Source: Alphaproteobacteria bacterium
GTDB taxonomy: Bacteria; Pseudomonadota; Alphaproteobacteria; Reyranellales; Reyranellaceae
Assembly: GCA_017308235.1 (NCBI GenBank)
Contig: JAFKFL010000009.1
Span: 389,545 to 453,544, forward strand
Length of the DNA stretch: 64,000 nucleotides
Reading direction: 5' to 3'
Below, piece by piece: positions 35,701-45,206 of the stretch (position 1 is the first letter of the stretch; each line of letters opens with the position of its first letter). The translations under genes were made by a program, and so were the position numbers. Under the pieces are notes generated by a model. It saw nothing but the letters and a program-made list of their open reading frames with translations. It ran no database searches and was not told where the DNA came from.

Positions 35701-36954
35701 ATGCAGCGCCTCTATATCAAGTTCTATCTCACGATCGTGGCGGTGCTGATCGTGTTCGTGGGCACCGCGGCGTTGTTGTGGCGCCTGGCGGAGGAGGACG
35801 CGCGCACGCCGCAGTATCTCGACGTTGCGGCCGAGCTCACGGGCGCACTGCTGCCCGATTCCGATGCCGCCCCCGCCGACGATCAGAAAGCCATCGACGC
35901 CCTGCACCGCAAGCTGCGCTTCGATCTTGCGCTCTATCGGCCCGACGGCACGATCCTGGCCACGGCAGGCCGTCCCCCGCCCCGCTTCGACGTACGCAAG
36001 GCGCGGCCTGGCTGGCGCCGCAGCCGTGAGGGGCCGAGCTTCACCTTGCAGCTTCCCGACGGTCGATGGCTGGTCGCGCGACAGGTGCGCGAGCGACCCA
36101 GCCTCACCTTCTGGATCACGGCATTCCTCGCGATCGTCGCGCTCGCCATCGCCGTTGGCGTTTATCCCGTCATCCGCGGCCTCGGCCGGCGCATCGAGCG
36201 GCTCAAGGCCGGCGTCGAGCAGCTGGGCACCGGCGATCTTGGCGCGCGCGTGAAGGTCGAGGGCCGCGATGAGATCGCAGCCCTAGCCGAAAGCTTCAAT
36301 CGCTCGGCCGAGCGCATCGAAGGACTCGTCGAGGCCCACCGGCTGCTGCTCGCCAACTGCAGTCATGAACTGCGCACGCCGCTCGCGCGGATCGGCGTGG
36401 CGGCCTCACTGCTGGGCGAGCAGGCCGATCCCAAGACGCGCGAATCGCTGAAACGAGACATTGCCGAACTCGACCAGCTGATCGACCAGATCCTGCTGAC
36501 CAGCCGGCTCGAGGCCGTATCCGGTCTCGATCGCCGCGAGCCGATCGACCTCCTGGCGCTGGCGGCCGAGGAAGCGGCCCACTACGACATCGAGGCCGAC
36601 GGCACGCCCGTGACGGTCGAGGGCGATCGCTTGCTGTTGCGCCGACTGGTGCGCAATCTTTTAGAGAATGCGCGCCGCTATGCAGGCGACGGACCGATCG
36701 AGGTTTCGGTGACATTGGCCGCAGGCCGGGCCGTGCTCGAGGTGCGCGACCGCGGACCGGGCGTGCCGCCGGACGAGCGTGAACGCATCTTCGAGCCCTT
36801 CTATCGCCTGGCCGCGGCGCGCGAGAGCGGCCACGGCAGCGGGCTCGGCCTTGCCTTGGTCCGCGAAATCGCACGCCGTCACGGGGGCGATGCGGTTTGC
36901 TTGGCGGCAGAAGGTAGCGGCAGCCGCTTTTGCGTCGACCTGCCGGCCGCCTAA
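35701..36954 (+). CDS. sensor histidine kinase (CpxA/EnvZ-like architecture)
   Basis: 417 residues. Membrane helix 1 (about 8-27), a periplasmic loop of some 110 residues, helix 2 (about 137-157, FWITAFLAIVALAIAVGVYP), HAMP domain (160-210), then HisKA with His222 in ANCSHELRTPLARIG and the ATPase domain with VRNLLENARRYA, VRDRGPGVPPDE and GSGLGLALVREIARRHGG. It should phosphorylate the preceding regulator. The signal is unknown, but the CpxP-like protein upstream points to an envelope cue. Confidence 0.95.
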   Translation: MQRLYIKFYLTIVAVLIVFVGTAALLWRLAEEDARTPQYLDVAAELTGALLPDSDAAPADDQKAIDALHRKLRFDLALYRPDGTILATAGRPPPRFDVRKARPGWRRSREGPSFTLQLPDGRWLVARQVRERPSLTFWITAFLAIVALAIAVGVYPVIRGLGRRIERLKAGVEQLGTGDLGARVKVEGRDEIAALAESFNRSAERIEGLVEAHRLLLANCSHELRTPLARIGVAASLLGEQADPKTRESLKRDIAELDQLIDQILLTSRLEAVSGLDRREPIDLLALAAEEAAHYDIEADGTPVTVEGDRLLLRRLVRNLLENARRYAGDGPIEVSVTLAAGRAVLEVRDRGPGVPPDERERIFEPFYRLAAARESGHGSGLGLALVREIARRHGGDAVCLAAEGSGSRFCVDLPAA

Positions 36955-37003
36955 GATTAAGGGTGAATGGGCGTTCATTACGGCGCTCGCCGGAGGAGCA
37001 GCC

Positions 37004-38278
37004 ATGGATTTCGACATCCCTGCCGACATCGCGGCCTACTTGCACGAGCTCGACACGTTCATCGAGCGAGAGATCCGGCCGCTCGAACGCGAGAACGACA
37101 ATATCCGCTTCTTCGATCATCGCCGCGAGCATGCCCGCACCGACTGGGACAATGACGGCCAGCCGCGGCACGAATGGGAAGAGCTTTTAGCCGAGATGCG
37201 CCGCCGCGCCGACAAGGCGGGCCACCTGCGCTTCGGCCTGCCGAAGGCGCTGGGCGGCAAGGACGGCTCCAATCTCGCCATGGCGATCATCCGCGAGCAT
37301 CTGGCGCACAAGGGGCTCGGCCTGCACAACGACCTGCAGAACGAGAGCTCGATCGTCGGCAACTTCCCGGTGGCGCTGCTGCTGCACCGCTTTGGCACCA
37401 GCGAACAGAAATCGCGCTATCTCGATGGCATGTTCACCGGCAAGGAACGCATCGCCTTCGGTCTCACCGAACCCAACCATGGCTCCGATGCCACCTTCAT
37501 GGAAACGACGGCGGTCAAGCAGGGCAGCGATTGGGTCCTGAACGGCATGAAGCGGTTCAACACCGGCATGCATACCGCGACCGTCGATCTCGTCTTCGCC
37601 CGCACCTCGGGCAAGGAAGGCGACGCGCGCGGCATCTCGGCCTTCCTGGTGCCGGTCACGTCGCCCGGCTTCAAGGTCGAGCACATGTGGTGGACCTTCA
37701 ACATGCCGTCCGATCATGCCGAGGTCTCGCTCACCAATGTGAAGGTGCCTGGTTCGACCATGCTGGGCGAGGAAGGCCGCGGCCTCGACGTGGCGCAGAC
37801 CTTCGTGCACGAGAACCGTATCCGCCAGGCCGCCTCGAGTCTCGGCGCCGCGCAGTACTGCATCGACATGTCGGTGGCCTACACCAAGAACCGCAAGGTG
37901 TTCGGCAAGCCGCTAGCCGCCAACCAGGCGATCCAGTTCCCGCTCGCCGAGCTGCATACCGAGGCCGAGATGACGCGCGGCCTGGTGCGCAAGACCGCCT
38001 GGCATCTCGATCGCCAGCACCACATGCAGGTGAGCGAATGGGTGGCGATGTCCAACTACCGCGCCAATCGCCTCGTTTGCGAAGCAGCCGATCGCGCGAT
38101 CCAGGTCCATGGCGGCATCGGCTATTCGCGCCATACGCCGTTCGAGCACATCTATCGCCACCATCGCCGCTATCGCATCACCGAGGGCTCCGAGGAGATC
38201 CAGATTCGCCGCGTTGCAGGCGCGCTGTTCGGTTTCTGGGGCGCCCAGAAAGCGTCGACGGCCCCCAAGACTTCATGA
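37004..38278 (+). CDS. acyl-CoA dehydrogenase
   Basis: A 424-residue FAD enzyme for alpha,beta-dehydrogenation of an acyl-CoA. The flavin-binding TEPNHGSDATFMET, the C-terminal helices RKVFGKPLAANQAIQFPLAE and QVHGGIGYSRHTPFEHIYRH, and RITEGSEEIQIRRVAG near the end are family blocks; the Glu of GSEE lies where some subfamilies hold the catalytic base. The start is ATG 37004 after CGGAGGAGC, not the longer frame that overlaps the kinase gene. Chain length or substrate is not predictable. Confidence 0.93.
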   Translation: MDFDIPADIAAYLHELDTFIEREIRPLERENDNIRFFDHRREHARTDWDNDGQPRHEWEELLAEMRRRADKAGHLRFGLPKALGGKDGSNLAMAIIREHLAHKGLGLHNDLQNESSIVGNFPVALLLHRFGTSEQKSRYLDGMFTGKERIAFGLTEPNHGSDATFMETTAVKQGSDWVLNGMKRFNTGMHTATVDLVFARTSGKEGDARGISAFLVPVTSPGFKVEHMWWTFNMPSDHAEVSLTNVKVPGSTMLGEEGRGLDVAQTFVHENRIRQAASSLGAAQYCIDMSVAYTKNRKVFGKPLAANQAIQFPLAELHTEAEMTRGLVRKTAWHLDRQHHMQVSEWVAMSNYRANRLVCEAADRAIQVHGGIGYSRHTPFEHIYRHHRRYRITEGSEEIQIRRVAGALFGFWGAQKASTAPKTS

Positions 38279-38285
38279 ACGAACA

Positions 38286-39209
38286 ATGACCTCGTCCGCC
38301 CGCCGCTGGACGGGCGACGCCGTGATGCTGGTGACGGCCCTGCTGATGGGCTCGAGCTATCCCGTCGCCAAGGACGTGCTCGCCGTCATGAGCCCGCTGC
38401 TCTACAGCAGCTCGCGCTATGCCATGGCCGGGGCGTTCCTGCTTTTGGTGATTGCGCTGCGCCGCCAGCCGCTTGGCCTGCCGCGCCGCGACTGGCTTCC
38501 CATCCTGCTGCTGTCACTGCTCGGCGTCACGGTGTTCCAGGCCTGCTGGGGCTACGGCATTGCCCATACCTCGCCCAGCGTCGGCTCGATCGTCATGACC
38601 ACCACGACGACCTTCGCTGCGCTGTTCGCCTGGATGCAGGGCCGGCGCCTGTCTGCCCTCGGCTGGACCGGCATTGCCATCGCCTTCGCCGGCGTCCTCC
38701 TGGTAGTGAACAATAGCCTGACCCGCCTCACGTTCGAGGTCGGTGACTTCAAAGGTGCCGCTTACTGGCTGGTCGCCGCATTCTGCTGGGCGCTCTATGT
38801 CGATCGCAGCGTGCCTTACAATTTTCGGCTGGGAGCTCTCAGGGTCGTCGCCTGGACCACGTTCTTGGGTGCCCTGGTGCTGATGGCGATCGCGCTTTCA
38901 GTGAACTCCCTCTCCGGGTCTCTGGCCGAGTTTGGCCGGCTCAACGATCGGCTGCTGGGGTATTGGCTCTACACTGGCATATTCCCCGTCGGCGTGGCTT
39001 ATCTCGGCATCGCCTTCGGGCTCGATCGCCTCGGGGTCAGCCGGGTCATGGTCTACATGTATCTGATCCCGGTCGCCGGAGTGGGCCTGTCGGCCGCCTT
39101 TTTCGGCGATCCGCTGACGCCGGCTCGCGTCCTGGGTGGCCTGATCGTGCTTTTGGGCGTCGTTCTGACGCGCCTGGCGCTCGACCGCGCGGCCCGCGTT
39201 CCTGTATGA
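38286..39209 (+). CDS. DMT-superfamily (EamA) transporter
   Basis: A 307-residue inner-membrane protein with about ten helices in two EamA repeats. [20 protein letters not shown] opens repeat one; [20 protein letters not shown] and [15 protein letters not shown] follow. Family members export metabolites or amino acids. ATG 38286 is 7 bp after the acyl-CoA dehydrogenase stop, so the two are likely co-transcribed. Its stop codon lies inside the left arm of a perfect inverted repeat before hisB. Confidence 0.88.
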   Translation: MTSSARRWTGDAVMLVTALLMGSSYPVAKDVLAVMSPLLYSSSRYAMAGAFLLLVIALRRQPLGLPRRDWLPILLLSLLGVTVFQACWGYGIAHTSPSVGSIVMTTTTTFAALFAWMQGRRLSALGWTGIAIAFAGVLLVVNNSLTRLTFEVGDFKGAAYWLVAAFCWALYVDRSVPYNFRLGALRVVAWTTFLGALVLMAIALSVNSLSGSLAEFGRLNDRLLGYWLYTGIFPVGVAYLGIAFGLDRLGVSRVMVYMYLIPVAGVGLSAAFFGDPLTPARVLGGLIVLLGVVLTRLALDRAARVPV

Positions 39210-39226
39210 CAGGGCCCGTCATACAG
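39202..39226. promoter_or_regulatory. perfect 9-bp inverted repeat before hisB
   Basis: CTGTATGAC (39202-39210) and GTCATACAG (39218-39226) around AGGGCCC. The left arm includes the stop codon of the DMT gene and the right arm ends just before the hisB ribosome-binding site AGAGGA. It could be an operator or a translational hairpin; no T-run follows, which argues against an intrinsic terminator. Confidence 0.55.
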
Positions 39227-39237
39227 AGGACGTCCAA

Positions 39238-39906
39238 ATGGCCCGCCAGGCCGCAAAACGGGCCGTCAAAGCCCCTCCCAAGCCGGTTGCGCCGGCCCTC
39301 GCGACGCCAGGAAACGGTGGACGACGGGCCGCTGTCTCGCGCCAGACCAAGGAGACGCGCATCTCCGCCGCCATCAATCTCGACGGCAACGGCAAGTACG
39401 ACATCCAGACCGGCATCGGCTTCCTCGATCACATGCTGGAGCAGCTCTCGCGGCACAGCCTGATCGACATCACGTTGCGCGCCGAAGGCGACCTGCACAT
39501 CGACTATCACCACACGACCGAGGATTCGGGCATCGTGCTGGGCGAGTGCCTGGCCAAGGCACTGGGCAACCGCGCCGGCATTCGCCGTTACGGCAGCGCC
39601 GTGATCCCGATGGACGAGACGCTGACCGAAGTAGCGCTAGACGCCAGCAACCGGCCCTACCTGATCTGGAAGGTGAACTTCTCCAAACCCAAGCTCGGCA
39701 CCATGGACACCGAGCTGTTCAAGGAATGGTTCCAGGCCTTCGCCCAGCTCGGCGGGCTCACGCTGCATGTCTGGAACCATTACGGCGAGAACAACCACCA
39801 CATCGTCGAAAGCTGCTTCAAGGGGCTGGCGCGGGCGCTGCGTGTCGCAGTCGAGACCGATCCGCGGCAGCAGACGGCGGTGCCCAGCACCAAGGGCGTC
39901 CTCTAG
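39238..39906 (+). CDS. hisB: imidazoleglycerol-phosphate dehydratase
   Basis: Sixth step of histidine synthesis, manganese-dependent. [32 protein letters not shown] and the second repeat [20 protein letters not shown] carry the two histidine-rich metal sites. The N-terminus has about 30 extra residues rich in Lys, Ala and Pro before [17 protein letters not shown] lies at the right distance from ATG 39238 and no internal start is in frame, so the extension appears real. hisH follows 12 bp later. No phosphatase domain is fused. Confidence 0.95.
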   Translation: MARQAAKRAVKAPPKPVAPALATPGNGGRRAAVSRQTKETRISAAINLDGNGKYDIQTGIGFLDHMLEQLSRHSLIDITLRAEGDLHIDYHHTTEDSGIVLGECLAKALGNRAGIRRYGSAVIPMDETLTEVALDASNRPYLIWKVNFSKPKLGTMDTELFKEWFQAFAQLGGLTLHVWNHYGENNHHIVESCFKGLARALRVAVETDPRQQTAVPSTKGVL

Positions 39907-39918
39907 GCGGATCGTCCC

Positions 39919-40560
39919 ATGACCGTTGCCATCGTCGATTACGGCTCGGGCAATCTTCGCTCGGCCGCCAAGGCCTTCGAACGTGCAGCGCGCGAATCGG
40001 GTGCCGACGACCACGTGCTGGTGACCTCGAGCCCGCGGGAGGTGGCCGAGGCCGACCGCATCGTGCTGCCGGGTGTCGGCGCCTTCGCCGACTGCCGCGC
40101 CGGGCTCTACGGGGTGCCTGACATGGTCGACACGCTGCAACACGAGGTGATCGAGCGCGGCAAACCGTTCCTCGGCATTTGCGTCGGCATGCAGCTGATG
40201 GCCACGCGTGGCGTCGAATACGGCATCCACCCCGGCCTCGACTGGATCGCAGGCGACGTGGTGCGGATCGAGCCCGGCCCCGACCATCTCAAGATCCCGC
40301 ACATGGGCTGGAACGAGTTGCTCGACCTCAAGCCCCATCCCTTGCTGGAAGGACTGAGCGCGCACGACCATGCCTACTTCGTGCATTCCTTCCAGCTCGA
40401 CACGGGCAAATCCGACGCCTTGCTGGCCGTCACCGACTATGGCGGGCCGATCACGGCCGCTGTCGGTCGGGACAACCTCGTCGGCACCCAGTTCCATCCC
40501 GAGAAGAGCCAGGCGACAGGCTTGCGATTGATCGCCAACTTCCTGCGCTGGAAGCCTTGA
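39919..40560 (+). CDS. hisH: imidazole glycerol phosphate synthase, glutaminase subunit
   Basis: Class I glutamine amidotransferase that feeds ammonia to His[21 protein letters not shown] at the start, IVLPGVGAF, the nucleophile Cys in [11 protein letters not shown], and the His/Glu pair in [10 protein letters not shown]. 213 residues. hisF and hisA, often next, are not in this window. Confidence 0.96.
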   Translation: MTVAIVDYGSGNLRSAAKAFERAARESGADDHVLVTSSPREVAEADRIVLPGVGAFADCRAGLYGVPDMVDTLQHEVIERGKPFLGICVGMQLMATRGVEYGIHPGLDWIAGDVVRIEPGPDHLKIPHMGWNELLDLKPHPLLEGLSAHDHAYFVHSFQLDTGKSDALLAVTDYGGPITAAVGRDNLVGTQFHPEKSQATGLRLIANFLRWKP

Positions 40561-40566
40561 GGGCGA

Positions 40567-40582
40567 CACGCGGCGACGCGTG
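40567..40582 (+). terminator. hairpin after hisH
   Basis: CACGCG-GCGA-CGCGTG, perfect six-base arms with a GNRA-type loop, six bases after the hisH stop. There is no T-run. The remaining 100 bp to phnG show only a weak PHO-box-like stretch. Confidence 0.35.
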
Positions 40583-40685
40583 GGGATAAGCAAAGAAGTC
40601 GTCACAATAAGTTAACGCAAGTCGCGTCGATCGGTAACGCGACCTTCGCATGGTGCGCGTCTTTCCGAGCGTACCTATGCCTCCC

Positions 40686-41147
40686 ATGCTTTCCTCCGAC
40701 GCCACGCTTTCGCGGCGCCAACGCTGGTTGTCTGTCCTCGCGAAGGCACCGGCAGATCGGCTCGAAGCGTTGTGGCGGACGCTGCGCGCCACCCCCTCCT
40801 ATACCGTCCTGCGCCGGCCCGAGATCGGGCTGGTGATGCTGCAAGGCCGGATCTCCGGCAGCGGCGCACCGTTTGCGGCCGGCGAGATGACCGTAACGCG
40901 GGCCGCGGTCCGTCTGGAGAGCGGCCAGATGGGCGTGGGTTACATCGGCGGCCGCCATCCGCGTCAAGCCGAGATCGTGGCGGCGATCGACGCCCTGGGA
41001 CAGCTCCCCGAATGGCAGCGGCAGCTCGAGGAGCAAATCTTGACGCCGCTCGAGCAGGAAGCCGAGGCACGCCGCCGCGGCCGCGCCGCCAAGGCGGCCG
41101 CAACAAAAGTCGATTTCTTCACGGTCGCGCGCGAGGCCGGCACATGA
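40686..41147 (+). CDS. phnG: C-P lyase core subunit PhnG
   Basis: With PhnH, PhnI and PhnJ forms the carbon-phosphorus lyase core; PhnI with PhnG, PhnH and PhnL attaches the phosphonate to the ribose of ATP. QRWLSVLAKAPADRLEALW, FAAGEMTVTRAAVRLESGQM and KVDFFTVAREAG match the family. ATG 40686 gives 153 residues, close to the 150 of E. coli; upstream ATGs at 40677 and 40650 add unlike residues, and no start has a strong SD. The stop overlaps phnH as ATGA. No phnF regulator precedes it. Confidence 0.9.
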   Translation: MLSSDATLSRRQRWLSVLAKAPADRLEALWRTLRATPSYTVLRRPEIGLVMLQGRISGSGAPFAAGEMTVTRAAVRLESGQMGVGYIGGRHPRQAEIVAAIDALGQLPEWQRQLEEQILTPLEQEAEARRRGRAAKAAATKVDFFTVAREAGT

Positions 41148-41728
41148 GCGATATCGCCCTTGGCCTCGCCGATCCCGCGCACGACAGCCAGAAGCTGTTC
41201 CGCGCCGTGCTCGATGCCTTTGCCCATCCCGGCCGCATCGTCGCCCTGACCCAGGGGCCGGCCGGCGTCGGACCCTTGAGCCGTGCGGCAACGGCCTTCC
41301 TGCTGACGCTGGTCGATCGCGACACGCCGCTCTGGCTCTCGCCCGATTTCGACGTGCCCGCCGTCCGCGACTTTGTGCGCTTCCATACCGGCGCGCCTTT
41401 GGTGGCCCGTGAGGCCGATGCGCTGTTCGCCCTCCTGACGCCGCGACGCGCACCGCTGATCGACAGCTTCGCCATCGGCACCGATCCGTACCCCGACCGG
41501 TCGGCCACCCTGGTGATCGAGGTACCTGCGCTGACCGGCGGGCCGGCGCTTACCCTGAAGGGGCCCGGCATCGAGAGCGAAGCGCGCGCCTGTGTTGCCG
41601 GCCTGCCCGCGTCCTTTGCCGAAGAATGGGCGGCGAACCGCACCCTCTTTCCCTGCGGTGTCGACCTCGTCTTCACCGCCGGCTCGGAACTGATGGCGCT
41701 TCCCCGCAGCATTGCCGTGGAGATCTGA
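41144..41728 (+). CDS. phnH: C-P lyase core subunit PhnH
   Basis: 194-residue structural subunit of the C-P lyase core. SQKLFRAVLDAFAHPGRIV, LTLVDRDTPLWLSPDF, ALLTPRRAPLIDSFAIGTDP and NRTLFPCGVDLVFTAGSEL are family segments. ATG 41144 overlaps the phnG stop by four bases, implying coupled translation; phnI begins two bases after its stop. Confidence 0.95.
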   Translation: MSDIALGLADPAHDSQKLFRAVLDAFAHPGRIVALTQGPAGVGPLSRAATAFLLTLVDRDTPLWLSPDFDVPAVRDFVRFHTGAPLVAREADALFALLTPRRAPLIDSFAIGTDPYPDRSATLVIEVPALTGGPALTLKGPGIESEARACVAGLPASFAEEWAANRTLFPCGVDLVFTAGSELMALPRSIAVEI

Positions 41729-41730
41729 CG

Positions 41731-42834
41731 ATGTATGTGGCTGTCAAAGGCGGTGAAACGGCGATCGCCCATTCGCTCGAATTGTTGGCCGATCGTCGCC
41801 GGGGATCGCGCGATCTGGCGGAGCTGACACTCGATCAGATCGATCAGCAACTCGCGCTGGCGGTCGATCGGGTGATGACCGAGGGCTCCTGCTACGACCG
41901 TTCGCTTGCCGCCCTCGCCATCAAGCAGGCGCGCGGCGATCTCATCGAGGCGATCTTCCTCCTTCGTGCCTACCGCACGACCTTGCCGCGCTTCGGCCAT
42001 TCCGAGCCCATCGACACCAGCCGCATGGTCGCGGAACGGCGCATCTCGTCGACCTTCAAGGACGTGCCGGGCGGCCAGGTCCTGGGACCAACCTTCGACT
42101 ACACCCATCGACTGCTCGATTTCTCCCTCGCCGCCAACGGCGAGCGTCCCGCGGCGCCGACTGCGCCGGTCGATGCCACGCGCGACCTGCCGCGCGTCGG
42201 CGACATCCTGGAACGCGAGGGCATGCTGGAGCCACCGCCTGCCAACGTCGGGGGGCCGACACAGGACATCACCCGCGATCCGTTGACGCTTCCCGCCGAA
42301 CGGCCGGTGCGATTGCAGAATCTCGCGCGCGGCGACGAAGGCTTTCTGCTGGCGCTCGGCTATTCGACGCAACGCGGCTACGGCAACAACCATCCGTTCG
42401 TGGGCGAGATTCGATTCGGCGCCGTGCCGGTCTCTTTCGTGCCCGAGGAGCTGGGCTTCCCGATCGAGATCGCCGAGATCGACGTCACCGAATGCGACAT
42501 GGTCAACCAGTTCGCGGGCTCGCATGACGTGCCGCCGCAATTCACCCGCGGCTATGGGCTCGCCTTCGGACATGCCGAGCGCAAGGCGATGGCGATGGCT
42601 CTCGTCGACCGCGCGTTGCGGGCCGAGGAACTCTCTGAAGCCGTCACCTCGCCGGCGCAGGACGAGGAATTCGTTCTGGCGCACAGCGACAATGTCGAAG
42701 CCTCGGGATTCGTGCAGCACCTGAAGCTGCCGCACTACGTCGACTTCCAGTCCGAGCTCGTGATCGTGCGCACCTTGCGCGCCGAGGTCGAGGCGCGCCG
42801 ACAACAGACCGCGCTCGACCAGGCGGCGGAGTAA
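41731..42834 (+). CDS. phnI: C-P lyase core subunit PhnI
   Basis: Nucleosidase-type subunit that displaces adenine from ATP with the phosphonate. MYVAVKGGETAIAHSLELL at the start, QARGDLIEAIFLLRAYRTTL, ARGDEGFLLALGYSTQRGYG, and HVxx-type ligands near EIDVTECDMVNQFAG support the call. 367 residues, normal. ATG 41731 is two bases after phnH. Four bases separate it from phnJ. Confidence 0.96.
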   Translation: MYVAVKGGETAIAHSLELLADRRRGSRDLAELTLDQIDQQLALAVDRVMTEGSCYDRSLAALAIKQARGDLIEAIFLLRAYRTTLPRFGHSEPIDTSRMVAERRISSTFKDVPGGQVLGPTFDYTHRLLDFSLAANGERPAAPTAPVDATRDLPRVGDILEREGMLEPPPANVGGPTQDITRDPLTLPAERPVRLQNLARGDEGFLLALGYSTQRGYGNNHPFVGEIRFGAVPVSFVPEELGFPIEIAEIDVTECDMVNQFAGSHDVPPQFTRGYGLAFGHAERKAMAMALVDRALRAEELSEAVTSPAQDEEFVLAHSDNVEASGFVQHLKLPHYVDFQSELVIVRTLRAEVEARRQQTALDQAAE

Positions 42835-42838
42835 CGCC

Positions 42839-43708
42839 ATGCCCGACACGATCTCCTCGAACGACCCGAGCGATGGCGCCTACAACTACGCCTACCTCGA
42901 TGAGCAGACCAAGCGCATGATCCGTCGCGCCATCCTGAAGGCGGTCGCGGTGCCGGGCTACCAGGTCCCGTTCGGCGGCCGCGAGATGCCGCTGCCCTAT
43001 GGCTGGGGCACCGGCGGCATCCAGGTGACCGCCGCCATCATCGGCCGCGACGACACGCTGAAGGTGATCGACCAGGGCGCCGACGACACGACCAACGCCG
43101 TCTCGATCCGCCGCTTTTTCGCGCGCGTGGCCGACGTCGCCACCACGACCCGCACCGAAGAGGCGACCGTCATCCAGACACGCCATCGCGTGCCGGAGAC
43201 GCCGCTGAAGGACGGCCAGATCCTGGTGTTCCAGGTGCCGATCCCCGAGCCATTGCGCATGCTGGAGCCACGCGAGACGGAGACGCGCACCCTGCACGCG
43301 CTTTCCGAGTACGGCGTCATGCAGGTGAGCCTCTACGAAAGCATCGCGCGGCACGGCCGCATCGCCAAGACCTACAACTATCCGGTGCTGGTGAACGGGC
43401 GCTACATCATGAGCCCCTCGCCCATCCCGAAGTTCGACAATCCCAAGCTCGACCGCAATCCGGCCTTGCAGCTCTACGGTGCGGGCCGCGAGAAGCGCAT
43501 CTACGCGGTGCCGCCGCATACACCGGTCAAGAGCCTCGACTTCGACGACCATCCGTTCGAGATCGAGCGCTGGACGGAGTGCTGCGCGCTCTGCGGCTCG
43601 ACCCAAAGCTTCCTCGACGAGATGATCGTCGACGATGCCGGCAAGCGGCGCTTCATCTGCTCCGACACCGACTATTGCCAGGAGCGGCAGGAAGAGCAGC
43701 GCCGATGA
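42839..43708 (+). CDS. phnJ: alpha-D-ribose 1-methylphosphonate 5-phosphate C-P lyase
   Basis: Radical-SAM enzyme that breaks the C-P bond, releasing a hydrocarbon and ribose cyclic phosphate. The non-canonical cluster cysteines are Cys249, Cys252 (CCALCGST), Cys274 and Cys280 (ICSDTDYC); the spacing of 3, 22 and 6 is exactly that of E. coli Cys241/244/266/272. YGWGTGGIQVTAAIIGRDD is a conserved block. 289 residues; the stop overlaps phnK as ATGA. Confidence 0.97.
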   Translation: MPDTISSNDPSDGAYNYAYLDEQTKRMIRRAILKAVAVPGYQVPFGGREMPLPYGWGTGGIQVTAAIIGRDDTLKVIDQGADDTTNAVSIRRFFARVADVATTTRTEEATVIQTRHRVPETPLKDGQILVFQVPIPEPLRMLEPRETETRTLHALSEYGVMQVSLYESIARHGRIAKTYNYPVLVNGRYIMSPSPIPKFDNPKLDRNPALQLYGAGREKRIYAVPPHTPVKSLDFDDHPFEIERWTECCALCGSTQSFLDEMIVDDAGKRRFICSDTDYCQERQEEQRR

Positions 43709-44478
43709 CCGCGCCGATCCTGTCCGCAAAAGGCGTCACCAAGCGTTTCGGCAGCCGCGTCGCCTGCCGCGGCGTGAGCTTCGATCTTTGGCCCGGCGAA
43801 GTGCTGGGCATCGTGGGCGAGTCGGGTTCCGGAAAGACGACCCTGCTCAATTGCCTGGCCGGCCGCCTGATCCCTGACGAAGGGCACGTTGCCTACGAGA
43901 CCGCTTCCGTCGGAACGGTCGACGTCCACCAGCTCTCAGAAGCGCGGCGACGCCTGCTCGCCCGTACCGAATGGGGCTTCGTGCACCAGGATGCACGCGA
44001 GGGCCTGCGCATGGGCGCGAGCGCCGGCGCTAACATTGGTGAGCGGCTGATGGCGATCGGCGCCCGGCACTACGGCGAGATCCGTGGCACGGCCTCGGAT
44101 TGGCTTTCTCGCGTCGAGATCGATCTCGACCGGCTGGACGACCGACCCACGGCCTATTCCGGCGGCATGCGCCAGCGCCTGCAGATCGCCCGCAACCTCG
44201 TGAGCGAGCCGCGGCTGGTGTTCATGGACGAACCGACCGGCGGGCTCGATGTCTCGGTACAGGCGCGCCTGCTCGACCTGCTGCGCGGCCTGGTGGACAG
44301 CTTCCATCTCTCCGCTGTGCTGGTGACCCACGATCTCGGCGTCGCGCGCCTGCTCACGCATCGGCTGATGGTGATGCAGGGCGGCGAGGTGGTCGAAGCG
44401 GGCCTCACCGACCAGGTGCTGGACGATCCGCAGCACGCCTACACGCAAATGCTCGTCGCCTCGATCCTGCCGGTATGA
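43705..44478 (+). CDS. phnK: C-P lyase-associated ABC ATPase PhnK
   Basis: 257-residue ABC-type ATPase that docks on the C-P lyase core and is not part of a transporter. Walker A is GESGSGKTTLLN, the signature YSGGMRQRLQIARN, Walker B LVFMDEPTGGLDVSVQARLL and the switch VTHDLGVARLL. ATG 43705 and the stop both form four-base ATGA overlaps with phnJ and phnL. Confidence 0.95.
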   Translation: MTAPILSAKGVTKRFGSRVACRGVSFDLWPGEVLGIVGESGSGKTTLLNCLAGRLIPDEGHVAYETASVGTVDVHQLSEARRRLLARTEWGFVHQDAREGLRMGASAGANIGERLMAIGARHYGEIRGTASDWLSRVEIDLDRLDDRPTAYSGGMRQRLQIARNLVSEPRLVFMDEPTGGLDVSVQARLLDLLRGLVDSFHLSAVLVTHDLGVARLLTHRLMVMQGGEVVEAGLTDQVLDDPQHAYTQMLVASILPV

Positions 44479-45182
44479 CCGCCATGTCGCCCGTCCTTCG
44501 CGTCCAAGGCCTGCACAAGTCCTTCGTGATGCATGCGCAAGGCCATCTGGCGCTGCCGGTGCTGCGCGACGTGGCTCTCGACGTGTCGCCCGGCGAATGC
44601 CTTGCGCTGGTCGGCCCTTCCGGCGCCGGCAAGAGCACGCTCCTGCGCTCGCTCTACGGCAACTACCGGCCGCAAGGCGGCTCGATCCGTGTGCGCCATC
44701 GTGCCGACTGGGTCGAGCTGGTGGGCGCCGAACCGCGCGTCACGCTCGACGTGCGACGCCACACCATGGGCTTCGTCAGCCAGTTCCTGCGCGTGATCCC
44801 GCGCGTGGCCACGGTCGACGTCGTTGCGGAGCCGATGCTGCGGCGGGGCGTCTCGCCGGAAGAGGCGCGCCGACGTGCCGAATTCCTGCTGCACCTGCTC
44901 GGCATTCCGGAGCGGCTGTGGCAACTGCCGCCCGCGACCTTCTCCGGCGGCGAGCAGCAACGCGTGAACATCGCCCGGTCGCTGATCGCCGACTATCCGG
45001 TGCTGCTGCTCGACGAGCCGACCGCCTCGCTCGATACGGCCAATCGTGACGGCGTCATCGACCTGATCCGCGATCGCCGCGAGGCCGGGGCCGCCATCGT
45101 CGGCATCTTCCACGACGTCGCGGTGCGCGATGTGCTCGCGACCCGTCTCCATCCTGTCGAGCTTCCCGGAGCGCCCCAATGA
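44475..45182 (+). CDS. phnL: C-P lyase-associated ABC ATPase PhnL
   Basis: 235-residue ABC ATPase required with PhnGHI for making the ribose-linked phosphonate. Walker [17 protein letters not shown], then MGFVSQFLRVIPRV, signature FSGGEQQRVNIARS and LLLDEPTASLDTANRD. It overlaps phnK by four bases. Its stop lies within a 14-bp tandem duplication that also carries the phnM start. Confidence 0.95.
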   Translation: MTAMSPVLRVQGLHKSFVMHAQGHLALPVLRDVALDVSPGECLALVGPSGAGKSTLLRSLYGNYRPQGGSIRVRHRADWVELVGAEPRVTLDVRRHTMGFVSQFLRVIPRVATVDVVAEPMLRRGVSPEEARRRAEFLLHLLGIPERLWQLPPATFSGGEQQRVNIARSLIADYPVLLLDEPTASLDTANRDGVIDLIRDRREAGAAIVGIFHDVAVRDVLATRLHPVELPGAPQ

Positions 45183-45206
45183 GTACAGAGACATGAGTAC
45201 CGAGAC
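45179..45206 (+). repeat. 14-bp tandem duplication at the phnL/phnM junction
   Basis: ATGAGTACAGAGAC (45179-45192) is followed at once by ATGAGTACCGAGAC (45193-45206). The first copy reads MSTET then TGA; the second begins PhnM (MSTETVFTNG). The first ATG overlaps the phnL stop as ATGA, the same joint as at phnG/H, phnJ/K and phnK/L. Confidence 0.95.

Noticed and set aside
40599..40616. PHO box upstream of phnG
   Set aside because: TCGTCAC-N4-AGTTAAC keeps the period but matches the consensus at only about half the positions.
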